Positions 1 to 5,963 of a stretch of 33,918 bases of DNA are shown here, piece after piece (position 1 is the stretch's first letter; each line of letters opens with the position of its first letter). The notes beneath the pieces are model-generated. The model was not told the DNA's origin. It made no database searches and saw nothing but the letters and a program-made list of their open reading frames with translations. The stretch covers positions 1 through 33,918 of the forward strand of contig NZ_SMJZ01000084.1 of assembly GCF_004348345.1 (NCBI RefSeq), given 5' to 3'. Source of the DNA: Nonomuraea longispora. GTDB taxonomy: Bacteria; Actinomycetota; Actinomycetes; Streptosporangiales; Streptosporangiaceae. The position numbers were made by a program, and so were the translations under genes.

Positions 1-831
1 GGCCTCGACGTGTACGCCAAGGAGCCGTGCACCGACAGCCCGCTGTTCGAGCTCGACCAGGTCGTCGCCACGCCACACCTGGGCGCCTCCACGCACGAGG
101 CCCAGGAGAAGGCCGGCACCCAGGTCGCGCGGAGCGTGAAGCTGGCGCTGGCGGGCGAGTTCGTGCCCGACGCCGTCAACGTCCAGGGCGGCGTCGTGGC
201 CGAGGACGTCAAGCCCGGACTGCCGCTGGCCGAGAAGCTGGGCCGGGTGTTCACCGCGCTGGCCGGCGAGGTCGCCACCAAGCTCGACGTGGAGGTGCGC
301 GGCGAGATCGCCGCCCAGGACGTACGCGTGATCGAGCTGGCCGCGCTGAAGGGCGTGTTCGCCGACGTGATCGAGGAGCAGGTCACCTACGTCAACGCGC
401 CGCTGCTGGCCAAGGATCGCGGCATGACCGTCGAGCTGGTGACCAGCTCCGAGAGCCCCGACTGGCGCAACGTGGTGACCGTGCGGGGCGTGCTGGCCGA
501 CGGCCGTCACGTCTCGGTGTCGGGCACGCTCTCCGGCCCTCGCCAGATCACGAAGATCGTCGAGGTCAACGGCTACGAGATGGAGATCGAGCCGACGGCC
601 CACCTGTCGTTCTTCACCTACACCGACCGTCCCGGCATCGTGGGCGTGGTGGGCCGCCTCCTCGGCGAGCACGGCATCAACATCGCCTCGATGCAGGTCG
701 CCAGGTCCGTCAAGGGCGGCAAGGCGCTCATCGCGCTGACCGTCGACACCGCGATCCCGGCCGACGTGATCGAGCAGATCATCTCCGAGATCGGCGCGGA
801 GAGCGGCCGCTCGGTCGACCTGGAGGACTGA
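1..831 (+). CDS. serA: D-3-phosphoglycerate dehydrogenase, C-terminal part (5' end outside window)
   Basis: The reading frame is open from base 1 and stops at TGA 829-831, so the N-terminal half is missing. What remains starts in the NAD-dependent 2-hydroxyacid dehydrogenase fold: GLDVYAKEP, then ATPHLGAST, which carries the catalytic His of this family. A long intervening domain typical of the extended SerA type follows (about residues 60-195 of the visible part). A C-terminal ACT domain ends the protein (HLSFFTYTDRPGIVG, then LLGEHGINIASMQV), the usual serine-binding feedback module. SerA oxidises 3-phosphoglycerate to 3-phosphohydroxypyruvate in the first committed step of serine synthesis. 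It lies upstream of leuB, separated by a strong terminator, so it is probably a separate transcription unit. Confidence 0.96.
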   Translation, partial: GLDVYAKEPCTDSPLFELDQVVATPHLGASTHEAQEKAGTQVARSVKLALAGEFVPDAVNVQGGVVAEDVKPGLPLAEKLGRVFTALAGEVATKLDVEVRGEIAAQDVRVIELAALKGVFADVIEEQVTYVNAPLLAKDRGMTVELVTSSESPDWRNVVTVRGVLADGRHVSVSGTLSGPRQITKIVEVNGYEMEIEPTAHLSFFTYTDRPGIVGVVGRLLGEHGINIASMQVARSVKGGKALIALTVDTAIPADVIEQIISEIGAESGRSVDLED

Positions 832-849
832 CGCCCTCCGCTCGTACGA

Positions 850-876
850 GGCCGCCGTCCCGCTGGGGCGGCGGCC
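850..876 (+). terminator. serA rho-independent-type terminator
   Basis: Twelve-base-pair stem, 850-861 (GGCCGCCGTCCC) with 865-876 (GGGGCGGCGGCC), one G-U pair and a 3-nt loop, 19 nt after the serA stop. There is only a weak T stretch (TTCC), as is usual for GC-rich actinomycetes. Confidence 0.8.
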
Positions 877-882
877 TTCCGT

Positions 883-898
883 GTCTCAGCATGCAAGA
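883..898. promoter_or_regulatory. Putative NdgR/LtbR-type operator upstream of the leuB leader
   Basis: GTCTCAGCATGCAAGA matches GTCTC-N7-RRGA with the same spacing as elements upstream of ilvE (2511-2526) and between ndgR and leuC (24667-24682). It is followed directly by TAGTAGGACGTCC, which resembles the sequence after the ilvE copy (AATAGGAAGTAC), so it probably overlaps the promoter. The motif is seen directly; assignment to NdgR is inferred from the presence of all copies upstream of branched-chain genes. Confidence 0.55.
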
Positions 899-940
899 TA
901 GTAGGACGTCCAACGAGACGGCTGAGGTACTGTGGCGGAG

Positions 941-988
941 ATGCGCCAGGTGCTCGTACTTATTACCTGCCGCGGCGGGGCCTGTTAG
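941..988 (+). CDS. Putative branched-chain leader peptide upstream of leuB (15 aa)
   Basis: ATG to TAG encodes MRQVLVLITCRGGAC. Residues 4-8 are V-L-V-L-I, five consecutive branched-chain residues, the pattern expected where ribosome stalling senses Leu/Val/Ile. GGCGGAG directly abuts the ATG, so spacing is poor and initiation may be near-leaderless. The stall codons are followed by two overlapping hairpins (965-995 and 970-1011). The peptide begins about 40 nt after the putative promoter/operator at 883-905. The nearest long gene downstream is leuB, 389 nt away, with a 39-codon ORF in between. Classical attenuation of leu/ilv genes is known in actinobacteria; the assignment here is an inference from position and composition. 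Confidence 0.7.
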   Translation: MRQVLVLITCRGGAC

Positions 989-1067
989 GGCAGGTCGACG
1001 ACTCGCCGCGGTGAGTGGCGCTGCGTCGGCCGTTAAGACCCTTTCCTCCGGTCCGTCACCCCGGACC
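965..1067 (+). promoter_or_regulatory. Candidate attenuator structures after the leuB leader peptide
   Basis: Two perfect stems share bases: ACCTGCC (965-971) with GGCAGGT (989-995), and CCGCGGCG (970-977) with CGCCGCGG (1004-1011). Because 970-971 belong to both, they look mutually exclusive, and both begin inside the leader reading frame. A third hairpin, GGTCCG (1050-1055) with CGGACC (1062-1067), lies downstream without a clear T tract. Two exclusive stems after stall codons fit an attenuation switch, but the terminator element is weaker than in the cimA leader. Confidence 0.5.
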
Positions 1068-1145
1068 ACGAGAGCAGACCCGCCCGGATTCGTGACCGGA
1101 GTCCGGCCTTTCATCGGAACGTTCCCGCGAAATGAGTTGAGTCAC

Positions 1146-1265
1146 ATGTACGAGATGTATGCCTGGAATGGTGCCGAGGAGCACGACGACGAGGCCGCCG
1201 AGGCCGTGCAGACCGCGCTGGACCGCAGGGACAACGGCGGCGTCCCGCAGGGTTCCACCCGCTGA
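1146..1265 (+). CDS. Small acidic ORF between the leader and leuB (39 aa)
   Basis: ATG 1146 to TGA 1263-1265 encodes a 39-residue product beginning MYEMYAWNGAEEHDDE, acidic in the middle and ending in a polar Gly/Pro tail. An internal Met at codon 4 could also start it. The ribosome-binding site is weak (GAGTTGAG about 6 nt upstream). I do not recognise the family. It fills most of the gap between the leader peptide and leuB and is followed by a hairpin with a 7-bp stem (1281-1287 with 1301-1307). It may be a genuine small protein or part of the leuB leader transcript. Confidence 0.45.
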   Translation: MYEMYAWNGAEEHDDEAAEAVQTALDRRDNGGVPQGSTR

Positions 1266-1377
1266 CGCCGGATGCGGCCCGGGGCACGACGTCCCCCGGT
1301 GTGCCCCAGGCCGTCGAACGTCCGTAGTCTGAGATGATGTGTTCGTCAGCCGAGACGAGCCGGTAAGGTGACCACCC

Positions 1378-2415
1378 ATGGACTCGCGTAACATCCGCTT
1401 GGCCGTCATCCCGGGTGACGGCATCGGCACCGAGGTCGTGGCCGAGGGGCTCAAGGTCCTGGAGGCCGTGGGCACGAAGCTCGAGCCCACCCACTACGAC
1501 CTGGGGGCGGCCCGCTATCACCGCACCGGTGAGACCCTGCCCGACGCGGTGCTGGAGGAGTTGCGCGGCTACGACGCGATTCTGCTCGGCGCGGTCGGCG
1601 ACCCCAGCGTCCCGCCCGGCGTCCTCGAGCGTGACCTGCTGCTGCGGCTCCGCTTCGCCTTCGACCACTACGTCAACCTCCGCCCGGTCAAGCTGTTCCC
1701 CGGGGTGCCGACGCCGCTGGCCGGCTCGTCGGCCGACGACATCGACATGATCGTCGTCCGTGAGGGCACCGAGGGCCTCTACGCCGGCACCGGCGGCGTC
1801 ATGCGGCGCGGCACGCCCCACGAGATCGCCACGCAGGAGTCGCTCAACACCGCCCACGGCGTCGAGCGCGTGGTGCGCTACGCGTTCGAGAAGGCGCGTT
1901 CACGGCCGCGCAAGAAGCTCACCCTGGTCCACAAGACCAACGTGCTCACCTACGCCGGCGACCTGTGGCAGCGCACGGTCGACCGCGTGGCCGGCGAATA
2001 CCCCGAGGTCACCACCGACTACACCCACATCGACGCGGCCTCGATGTTCTTCGTGAGCCGGCCCGAGCGGTTCGACGTGGTCGTCACCGACAACCTGTTC
2101 GGCGACATCATCACCGACCTCGGCGCGGCCATCGCCGGCGGCATCGGCCTGGCGGCCAGCGGCAACATCAATCCCGAGCGCACCGCGCCCAGCATGTTCG
2201 AGCCGGTGCACGGCAGCGCCCCCGACATCGCCGGGCAGGGCAAGGCCGACCCGACCGCGACCATCCTGTCCGTCGCCATGCTCCTCGACCACCTCGGCCT
2301 GCACGCCGAGGCGGCCAGGGTCGAGCAGGCGGTCGCCGCCGACATCGCCGAGCGGCGGAGCGGCCGCAGCACCCACGAGATCGGTGACGACATCACCGCG
2401 CGAGTATCCGGCTAG
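1378..2415 (+). CDS. leuB: 3-isopropylmalate dehydrogenase
   Basis: 345 residues, the usual size of the short actinobacterial LeuB. It oxidatively decarboxylates 3-isopropylmalate to 2-oxoisocaproate for leucine, and by the same chemistry 3-methylmalate to 2-oxobutyrate when isoleucine is made from citramalate (see cimA). Visible motifs are VIPGDGIGTEV at the N-terminus, the substrate-binding Arg segment LLRLRFAFDHYVNLRPVKL, the catalytic Lys186 in VHKTNVLTYAG, the metal-binding Asp cluster VVTDNLFGDIITDLGAA, and the NAD-binding GSAPDIAGQGKADPTA. The ATG start has AAGGTG about 10 nt upstream. Possible control comes from the upstream leader peptide and the GTCTC-N7-RRGA element. A strong terminator follows. 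Confidence 0.97.
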   Translation: MDSRNIRLAVIPGDGIGTEVVAEGLKVLEAVGTKLEPTHYDLGAARYHRTGETLPDAVLEELRGYDAILLGAVGDPSVPPGVLERDLLLRLRFAFDHYVNLRPVKLFPGVPTPLAGSSADDIDMIVVREGTEGLYAGTGGVMRRGTPHEIATQESLNTAHGVERVVRYAFEKARSRPRKKLTLVHKTNVLTYAGDLWQRTVDRVAGEYPEVTTDYTHIDAASMFFVSRPERFDVVVTDNLFGDIITDLGAAIAGGIGLAASGNINPERTAPSMFEPVHGSAPDIAGQGKADPTATILSVAMLLDHLGLHAEAARVEQAVAADIAERRSGRSTHEIGDDITARVSG

Positions 2416-2432
2416 GACCGCCTAGCCCGCGA

Positions 2433-2471
2433 GCGCCTGGCGATCCGACACGGACCGCCAGGCGCCTTTTT
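2433..2471 (+). terminator. leuB rho-independent terminator
   Basis: Perfect 10-bp stem GCGCCTGGCG (2433-2442) with CGCCAGGCGC (2456-2465), followed by C and five T residues (2467-2471). It lies 17 nt after the leuB stop and separates leuB from ilvE transcription. Confidence 0.92.
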
Positions 2472-2510
2472 GCGTGCCGACGGCCCGACCACGCCATCGG
2501 CCGCTTGCCA

Positions 2511-2526
2511 TCCCATATAGCGAGAC
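2511..2526. promoter_or_regulatory. Putative NdgR/LtbR-type operator upstream of ilvE
   Basis: TCCCATATAGCGAGAC; on the minus strand it reads GTCTC-GCTATAT-GGGA, the same architecture as the copies at 883 and 24667. The core CATATAGCGAGACA also resembles, from memory, the operator described for the IclR-type leucine regulator LtbR of Corynebacterium. The adjacent AATAGGAAGTAC parallels the leuB copy and probably marks the ilvE promoter. Function is inferred. Confidence 0.55.
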
Positions 2527-2636
2527 AATAGGAAGTACGGGCTGCCCTTTGCGGGCGGCTCCGCTCGACACCGCACCTGCGGCCACCCCCGGCCGCCGGC
2601 ACGTTTCGTAGATTCGCAGAGAGAAGGACCGCCGTC

Positions 2637-3734
2637 ATGACCATCGCTCAGAAGCTCAGCTTCGACGTGCAGCTATCCGACCACGCTCGCACCGCGGCCG
2701 AGCGGGAGCAGGTACTGGCGAACCCCGGTTTCGGGCAGACCTTCACCGACCACATGATCTCGATCGACCACACCGAGGGCGAGGGCTGGCACGACGCCCG
2801 GCTCATGCCGTACGGGCCTCTCTCCCTCGACCCGGCCACGTCGGTCTTCCACTACGCCCAGGAGCTGTTCGAGGGGCTCAAGGCCTACCGGCAGGCCACG
2901 GGCTCGATCGTGACCTTCCGCCCGTACGCGAACGCGGGCCGCTTCAACCGTTCCGCGGCCCGCATGGCCATGCCCGAGCTGCCCGAGGAGACGTTCGTCG
3001 AATCGCTGGAGCTTCTCGTGCAGACCGACAGGGAGTGGGTGCCGACCACCGAGGGCCACAGCCTCTACCTGCGGCCCTTCATGATCGCCACGCAGGCGGG
3101 GCTCGGCGTCAACTACCCGTCCAAGTCCTACAAGTACATGGTCATCGCCTCTCCCGCGGCCTCCTACTTCACCGGCGGACTCAAGCCCGTCTCGGTCTGG
3201 CTCTCGACCGAGTACACCCGCGCCGCCCCCGGTGGCACCGGCTTCGCGAAGTGCGGCGGCAACTACGCGGCCGCGTTCGTGGCGCAGCGACAGGCGGTCG
3301 AGAACGGCTGCGACCAGGTGGTGTGGCTGGACGCCCACGAGCACAGGTACGTCGAGGAGATGGGCGGGATGAACCTGTTCTTCGTCCTCGGCGGCAAGCT
3401 CGTCACCCCCGCCCTGACCGGCACCCTGCTGCCCGGCATCACCCGCGACTCGATCCTGCAGCTGGCCGGCGACCTCGGCCTGGAGACCGAGGAGCGGCTC
3501 GTCTCGGTCGACGAGTGGCAGGCGGGCTGCGAGTCGGGCGAGATCACGGAGGTGTTCGCGTGCGGGACCGCGGCCGTGGTGACGCCGGTCGGCACCGTCA
3601 AGGGCGCCGACCGCTCCTGGACGGTGGCCGACGGCGCCCCGGGGCCCGTCACGCTGCGGGTGCGCGACGAGCTGGTGGGCATCCAGTACGGCTCCCGCCC
3701 CGACTCCCACCACTGGGTGCACAAGATCGTGTGA
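2637..3734 (+). CDS. ilvE: Branched-chain amino-acid aminotransferase
   Basis: 365 residues, PLP fold type IV. It interconverts Leu/Ile/Val and their 2-oxo acids with glutamate as amino donor, the last step of all three pathways. Visible hallmarks are VFHYAQELFEGLKAYR, the PLP-binding Lys205 in GFAKCGGNYAAAF, EEMGGMNLFFV, and the phosphate-binding segment EVFACGTAAVVTPVG near the C-terminus. The ATG is preceded by GAGAAGGA at good spacing. The gene stands alone: the leuB terminator lies upstream and a convergent hairpin lies downstream. The upstream GTCTC-N7-RRGA element suggests co-regulation with leuB and leuCD. Confidence 0.97.
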   Translation: MTIAQKLSFDVQLSDHARTAAEREQVLANPGFGQTFTDHMISIDHTEGEGWHDARLMPYGPLSLDPATSVFHYAQELFEGLKAYRQATGSIVTFRPYANAGRFNRSAARMAMPELPEETFVESLELLVQTDREWVPTTEGHSLYLRPFMIATQAGLGVNYPSKSYKYMVIASPAASYFTGGLKPVSVWLSTEYTRAAPGGTGFAKCGGNYAAAFVAQRQAVENGCDQVVWLDAHEHRYVEEMGGMNLFFVLGGKLVTPALTGTLLPGITRDSILQLAGDLGLETEERLVSVDEWQAGCESGEITEVFACGTAAVVTPVGTVKGADRSWTVADGAPGPVTLRVRDELVGIQYGSRPDSHHWVHKIV

Positions 3735-3743
3735 CCGGATGAG

Positions 3744-3768
3744 CCCCCGGGCGACGCGCTCCCGGGGT
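3744..3768. terminator. Bidirectional hairpin between ilvE and the Uma2-family gene
   Basis: Perfect 7-bp stem CCCCGGG (3745-3751) with CCCGGGG (3761-3767), 10 nt after the ilvE stop and abutting the stop of the convergent minus-strand gene. There is no T tract. Confidence 0.6.
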
Positions 3769-4307
3769 CACATCAGCCGGGCCGTGTCGACGGCGAGCCC
3801 CCACGGCGCGGGCAGCGGCAGCGGCTCTCCCACGGCGACCACGACCTCCGTGGCGTAGCCGCCGCGCGAGGGGTCGCAGAAGAGCTTGACCGACCGCTGG
3901 AAGGGGTCGATCAGCAGGTAGAGCGGCACCCTCGCGGGGGCGTAGCCGCAGGGCTTGACGTAGTAGTCGTCGTAGCCGCTGCCCATCGAGACGACGTCGG
4001 CCAGCAGCAGCGTCGCGTCGCCGTGCACGGCGTGCTCCTCGTGCATCCTCGGCGAGGCCGGCACCACGGCCAGGTCGGGGACGTACCGGTCGGCGTGTTC
4101 GCCGAGGTGGACGGTGATGTTGGGCCAGATCTGCCAGCCCTGCCTGGCCGCCGTGCCGACCAGTTGCAGCAGCAGCCGGAAAAGGATCGTGTTGTGCTGC
4201 CAGGTGCCGGGCTCGTTCACCACGATGCGGTCCTGGACCGTCTCCACCCGGCACTCGGGAAACAAGTCGCGGGCCGTACGGAAACGTTCGTCGAGTGGCC
4301 TGACCAT
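3768..4307 (-). CDS. Uma2-family (DUF820) PD-(D/E)XK nuclease-like protein
   Basis: 179 residues. The order of motifs fits the Uma2/DUF820 restriction-endonuclease-like fold common in actinomycetes and cyanobacteria: VENEPGTWQHN-like N-terminal strand (here VVNEPGTWQHN), RYVPDLAVVPAS with the first acidic residue, LLLADVVSMGS where most members carry a Glu (L-x-x-E-V), then VKPCGYAPARVPLYLLIDP. The Glu position appears to be Asp (LLADVVS), a conservative change that could keep metal binding. The biological role of this family is largely unknown; such genes are scattered and often multicopy. It stands on the opposite strand to its pathway neighbours, so I infer it is an unrelated insertion in the leu/ilv region. 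Confidence 0.8.
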   Translation of the reverse strand: MVRPLDERFRTARDLFPECRVETVQDRIVVNEPGTWQHNTILFRLLLQLVGTAARQGWQIWPNITVHLGEHADRYVPDLAVVPASPRMHEEHAVHGDATLLLADVVSMGSGYDDYYVKPCGYAPARVPLYLLIDPFQRSVKLFCDPSRGGYATEVVVAVGEPLPLPAPWGLAVDTARLM

Positions 4308-4385
4308 GCCGCCGTCCTCTTGTAGTCACGGGATGACCAAGCGTAAGGCCTGGCGCTCCCGCCGGGCGGCGATTCCGTGGTACGG

Positions 4386-5030
4386 CTATCTTTTCCTGAT
4401 CATGGTCATCCCGTCCGCGACCGGCAGCATGTACACCGTCACCCGCGGGTCCTTGACCACCAGGTCGTTGAACCGGCGGATGTGCGCGGTCGTGGCCTCG
4501 TCATGCGCGGGGTCGGCGACGTGCCCCCGGCGCAGCGTGTTGTCCACGATGAGCAGCCCGCCGGGCCGCATGCGGCTGATGAGCAGCTCGTAGTAGCCGG
4601 GGTAGTTCTCCTTGTCGGCGTCGAGGAAGGCCAGGTCGATCGTCTCGTCGAAGGCGGCGAGCGTCTCCAGCGCGGGCCCGAGGGTGAGCGTCACCCGGTC
4701 GGCGACGCCGGCATCCCGCCAGTAGCGGCGGGCCATCGACGTCCATTCCTCGCTCACGTCGAAGCAGTGCAGCCGTCCGCCGGACAACCCGCGGGCGATG
4801 CACACCGACGAGTAGCCGGTGAACGTCCCCACCTCGACGGCCACCGTGGGCGCCACGATCTGAGTGATCATGGTGAGGAAGCCGCCCTGGTCGGGCGAGA
4901 TCTGCTTCGCCGCGTCCTCGCCGGTCGCCTCGGCCGACTCCTTCTCCAGCCTCTCCAGCAGAGGATCGGGCGGCGTGCTGTGCTCGAATACGTATCGCGC
5001 GATGACAGGGTCAAGCAGGTATGCCTTCAT
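4386..5030 (-). CDS. SAM-dependent O-methyltransferase (caffeoyl-CoA/catechol type)
   Basis: 214 residues counted from ATG at 5028-5030 (MKAYLLDPVIARYVFEH); the frame is open further upstream, but that part overlaps the divergent gene and does not look like protein. SAM motif I is VAVEVGTFTGYSSV, with the acidic ribose ligand in LHCFDVSEEW. Divalent-metal ligands typical of the Methyltransf_3 family are visible in AFLDADKENYPGYYE and LIVDNTLRRGHV. Members methylate a hydroxyl of catechol-like aromatic substrates; the substrate here cannot be told. There is no obvious ribosome-binding site, so it may be leaderless. It is divergent from the thioredoxin-fold gene with 57 nt between the starts. 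Confidence 0.9.
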   Translation of the reverse strand: MKAYLLDPVIARYVFEHSTPPDPLLERLEKESAEATGEDAAKQISPDQGGFLTMITQIVAPTVAVEVGTFTGYSSVCIARGLSGGRLHCFDVSEEWTSMARRYWRDAGVADRVTLTLGPALETLAAFDETIDLAFLDADKENYPGYYELLISRMRPGGLLIVDNTLRRGHVADPAHDEATTAHIRRFNDLVVKDPRVTVYMLPVADGMTMIRKR

Positions 5031-5087
5031 GCGGCCATTGTTTCGGTTTCCGATAGGGTCTGCGCGATCAACGAGGTGGAGTGGCTG

Positions 5088-5732
5088 ATGGTGAAACGGT
5101 TGGTGGCAGTGGCGGTCGCGTGCGCGGTGATCGCCGGTATCTCGGTGCTGGCCTTCGCCGAGCCGGGCGTGTCGTCCGGCGAGGTGCGGCTGACGCGGCA
5201 GGCGGACGGGTCGATGGTGCTGGCGGACCGGTCGAGCCAGGCGCCCGTGCTCGACGTGTACGAGGACTTCGACTGTCCCGTTTGCAAGAAGATGCACGAC
5301 ACCGTGGACGGCACGCTGCAGCGCCTGGCGCGGGAGGGCAAGGTGAAGATCGTCTTCCATTCGGTGACGGTCTTCGGGGACGAGCCCATGCGCTCCAACT
5401 CCGTCCGCGCCGCCGCGGCCGCACGCTGCGTCCCCGAGGAGAACTGGCTGGCCTTCAGGGACCAGCTGTACGCCATGCAGCCCGCGCCGCACGGTGTGGC
5501 CTCGGGCTTCACCGTCGAGGAACTGACCGCGGCGGCCAGGAAGACGGGGGCGGCGGTGGACGATTGCGTCACGTCGCAGGCGTACGCGCAGGCACACCTG
5601 GAGCAGACGGCGAAGGCGCGCATCCAGGGCACGCCGACCGTACTGCTCGACGGGCGGATGCTGGGCGACGAGGTGTTCGACCCGACCGCGCTCGAACGGG
5701 CCATCACCGGCGGCGACGGCGTCGTCGTGTGA
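5088..5732 (+). CDS. Secreted DsbA-like thioredoxin-fold protein
   Basis: 214 residues from ATG 5088, chosen because GAGGTGGAG lies just upstream and a signal sequence follows at once (basic MVKR, then a hydrophobic stretch to about residue 23). The mature part has the DsbA-type redox centre DFDCPVCKKMHD (CPVC) at about residues 62-70 and the cis-Pro loop QGTPTVLLDG near the C-terminus, with a helical insertion between them. This is the layout of Thioredoxin_4/DsbA proteins that oxidise or isomerise disulfides outside the membrane. Two further Cys (RCVPEEN and DDCVTSQ) lie in the helical insert. A DsbB/VKOR partner is not encoded nearby. Confidence 0.9.
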   Translation: MVKRLVAVAVACAVIAGISVLAFAEPGVSSGEVRLTRQADGSMVLADRSSQAPVLDVYEDFDCPVCKKMHDTVDGTLQRLAREGKVKIVFHSVTVFGDEPMRSNSVRAAAAARCVPEENWLAFRDQLYAMQPAPHGVASGFTVEELTAAARKTGAAVDDCVTSQAYAQAHLEQTAKARIQGTPTVLLDGRMLGDEVFDPTALERAITGGDGVVV

Positions 5733-5814
5733 CCCTCCGGGCGCGACACGAGGTGTCCAGTCGGTGAGACCCGCGTGCCGGATGGTGAATGCGTATGGCA
5801 GACTGGTGAGCATC

Positions 5815-5856
5815 ATGTTCTACGGTCTGCTCATTATCGGCAGGCGCGCTGGCTGA
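5815..5856 (+). CDS. Branched-chain leader peptide of cimA (13 aa)
   Basis: ATG to TGA encodes MFYGLLIIGRRAG. Residues 5-8 are Leu-Leu-Ile-Ile, suitable for sensing charged tRNA-Leu and tRNA-Ile. GGTGAG lies 4 nt upstream as ribosome-binding site. The last codons form the left arm of a perfect 10-bp stem, and an intrinsic terminator follows 23 nt after the stop, before cimA. Peptide, stall codons, hairpin and terminator in this order are the textbook form of attenuation, and the sensed amino acids fit the isoleucine product of the CimA pathway. Confidence 0.85.
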   Translation: MFYGLLIIGRRAG

Positions 5857-5912
5857 CTAAGGACACCGCCAGCGCGCAGACCTCTCACGTCCGTGAGGGG
5901 TCTTTTTGTTTT
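5844..5912 (+). terminator. cimA attenuator: hairpin plus intrinsic terminator
   Basis: First stem: GCGCGCTGGC (5844-5853, inside the leader ORF) pairs perfectly with GCCAGCGCGC (5868-5877). Second stem: GACCTCTCACG (5879-5889) pairs with CGTGAGGGGTC (5892-5902), one G-U pair and a tiny loop, followed by TTTTTGTTTT (5903-5912). This is the best T tract in the window and it sits before, not after, a gene. A regulated terminator within the cimA 5' leader is the simplest reading. Confidence 0.88.
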
Positions 5913-5963
5913 CCGAGAAAGACCACATCCCAGCGCGAGCCTTCCGGAGAGAAGAGAACACCC

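Noticed and set aside
5752..5769. A fourth GTCTC-type site upstream of the cimA leader (minus strand)
   Set aside because: Only the GTCTC half is kept; the spacer AT and the RRGA half are not matched.
4386..5816. Long form of the O-methyltransferase with about 260 extra N-terminal residues
   Set aside because: The extra part is antisense to the DsbA-like gene and the leader; SAM-methyltransferase homology starts close to Met at 5030.
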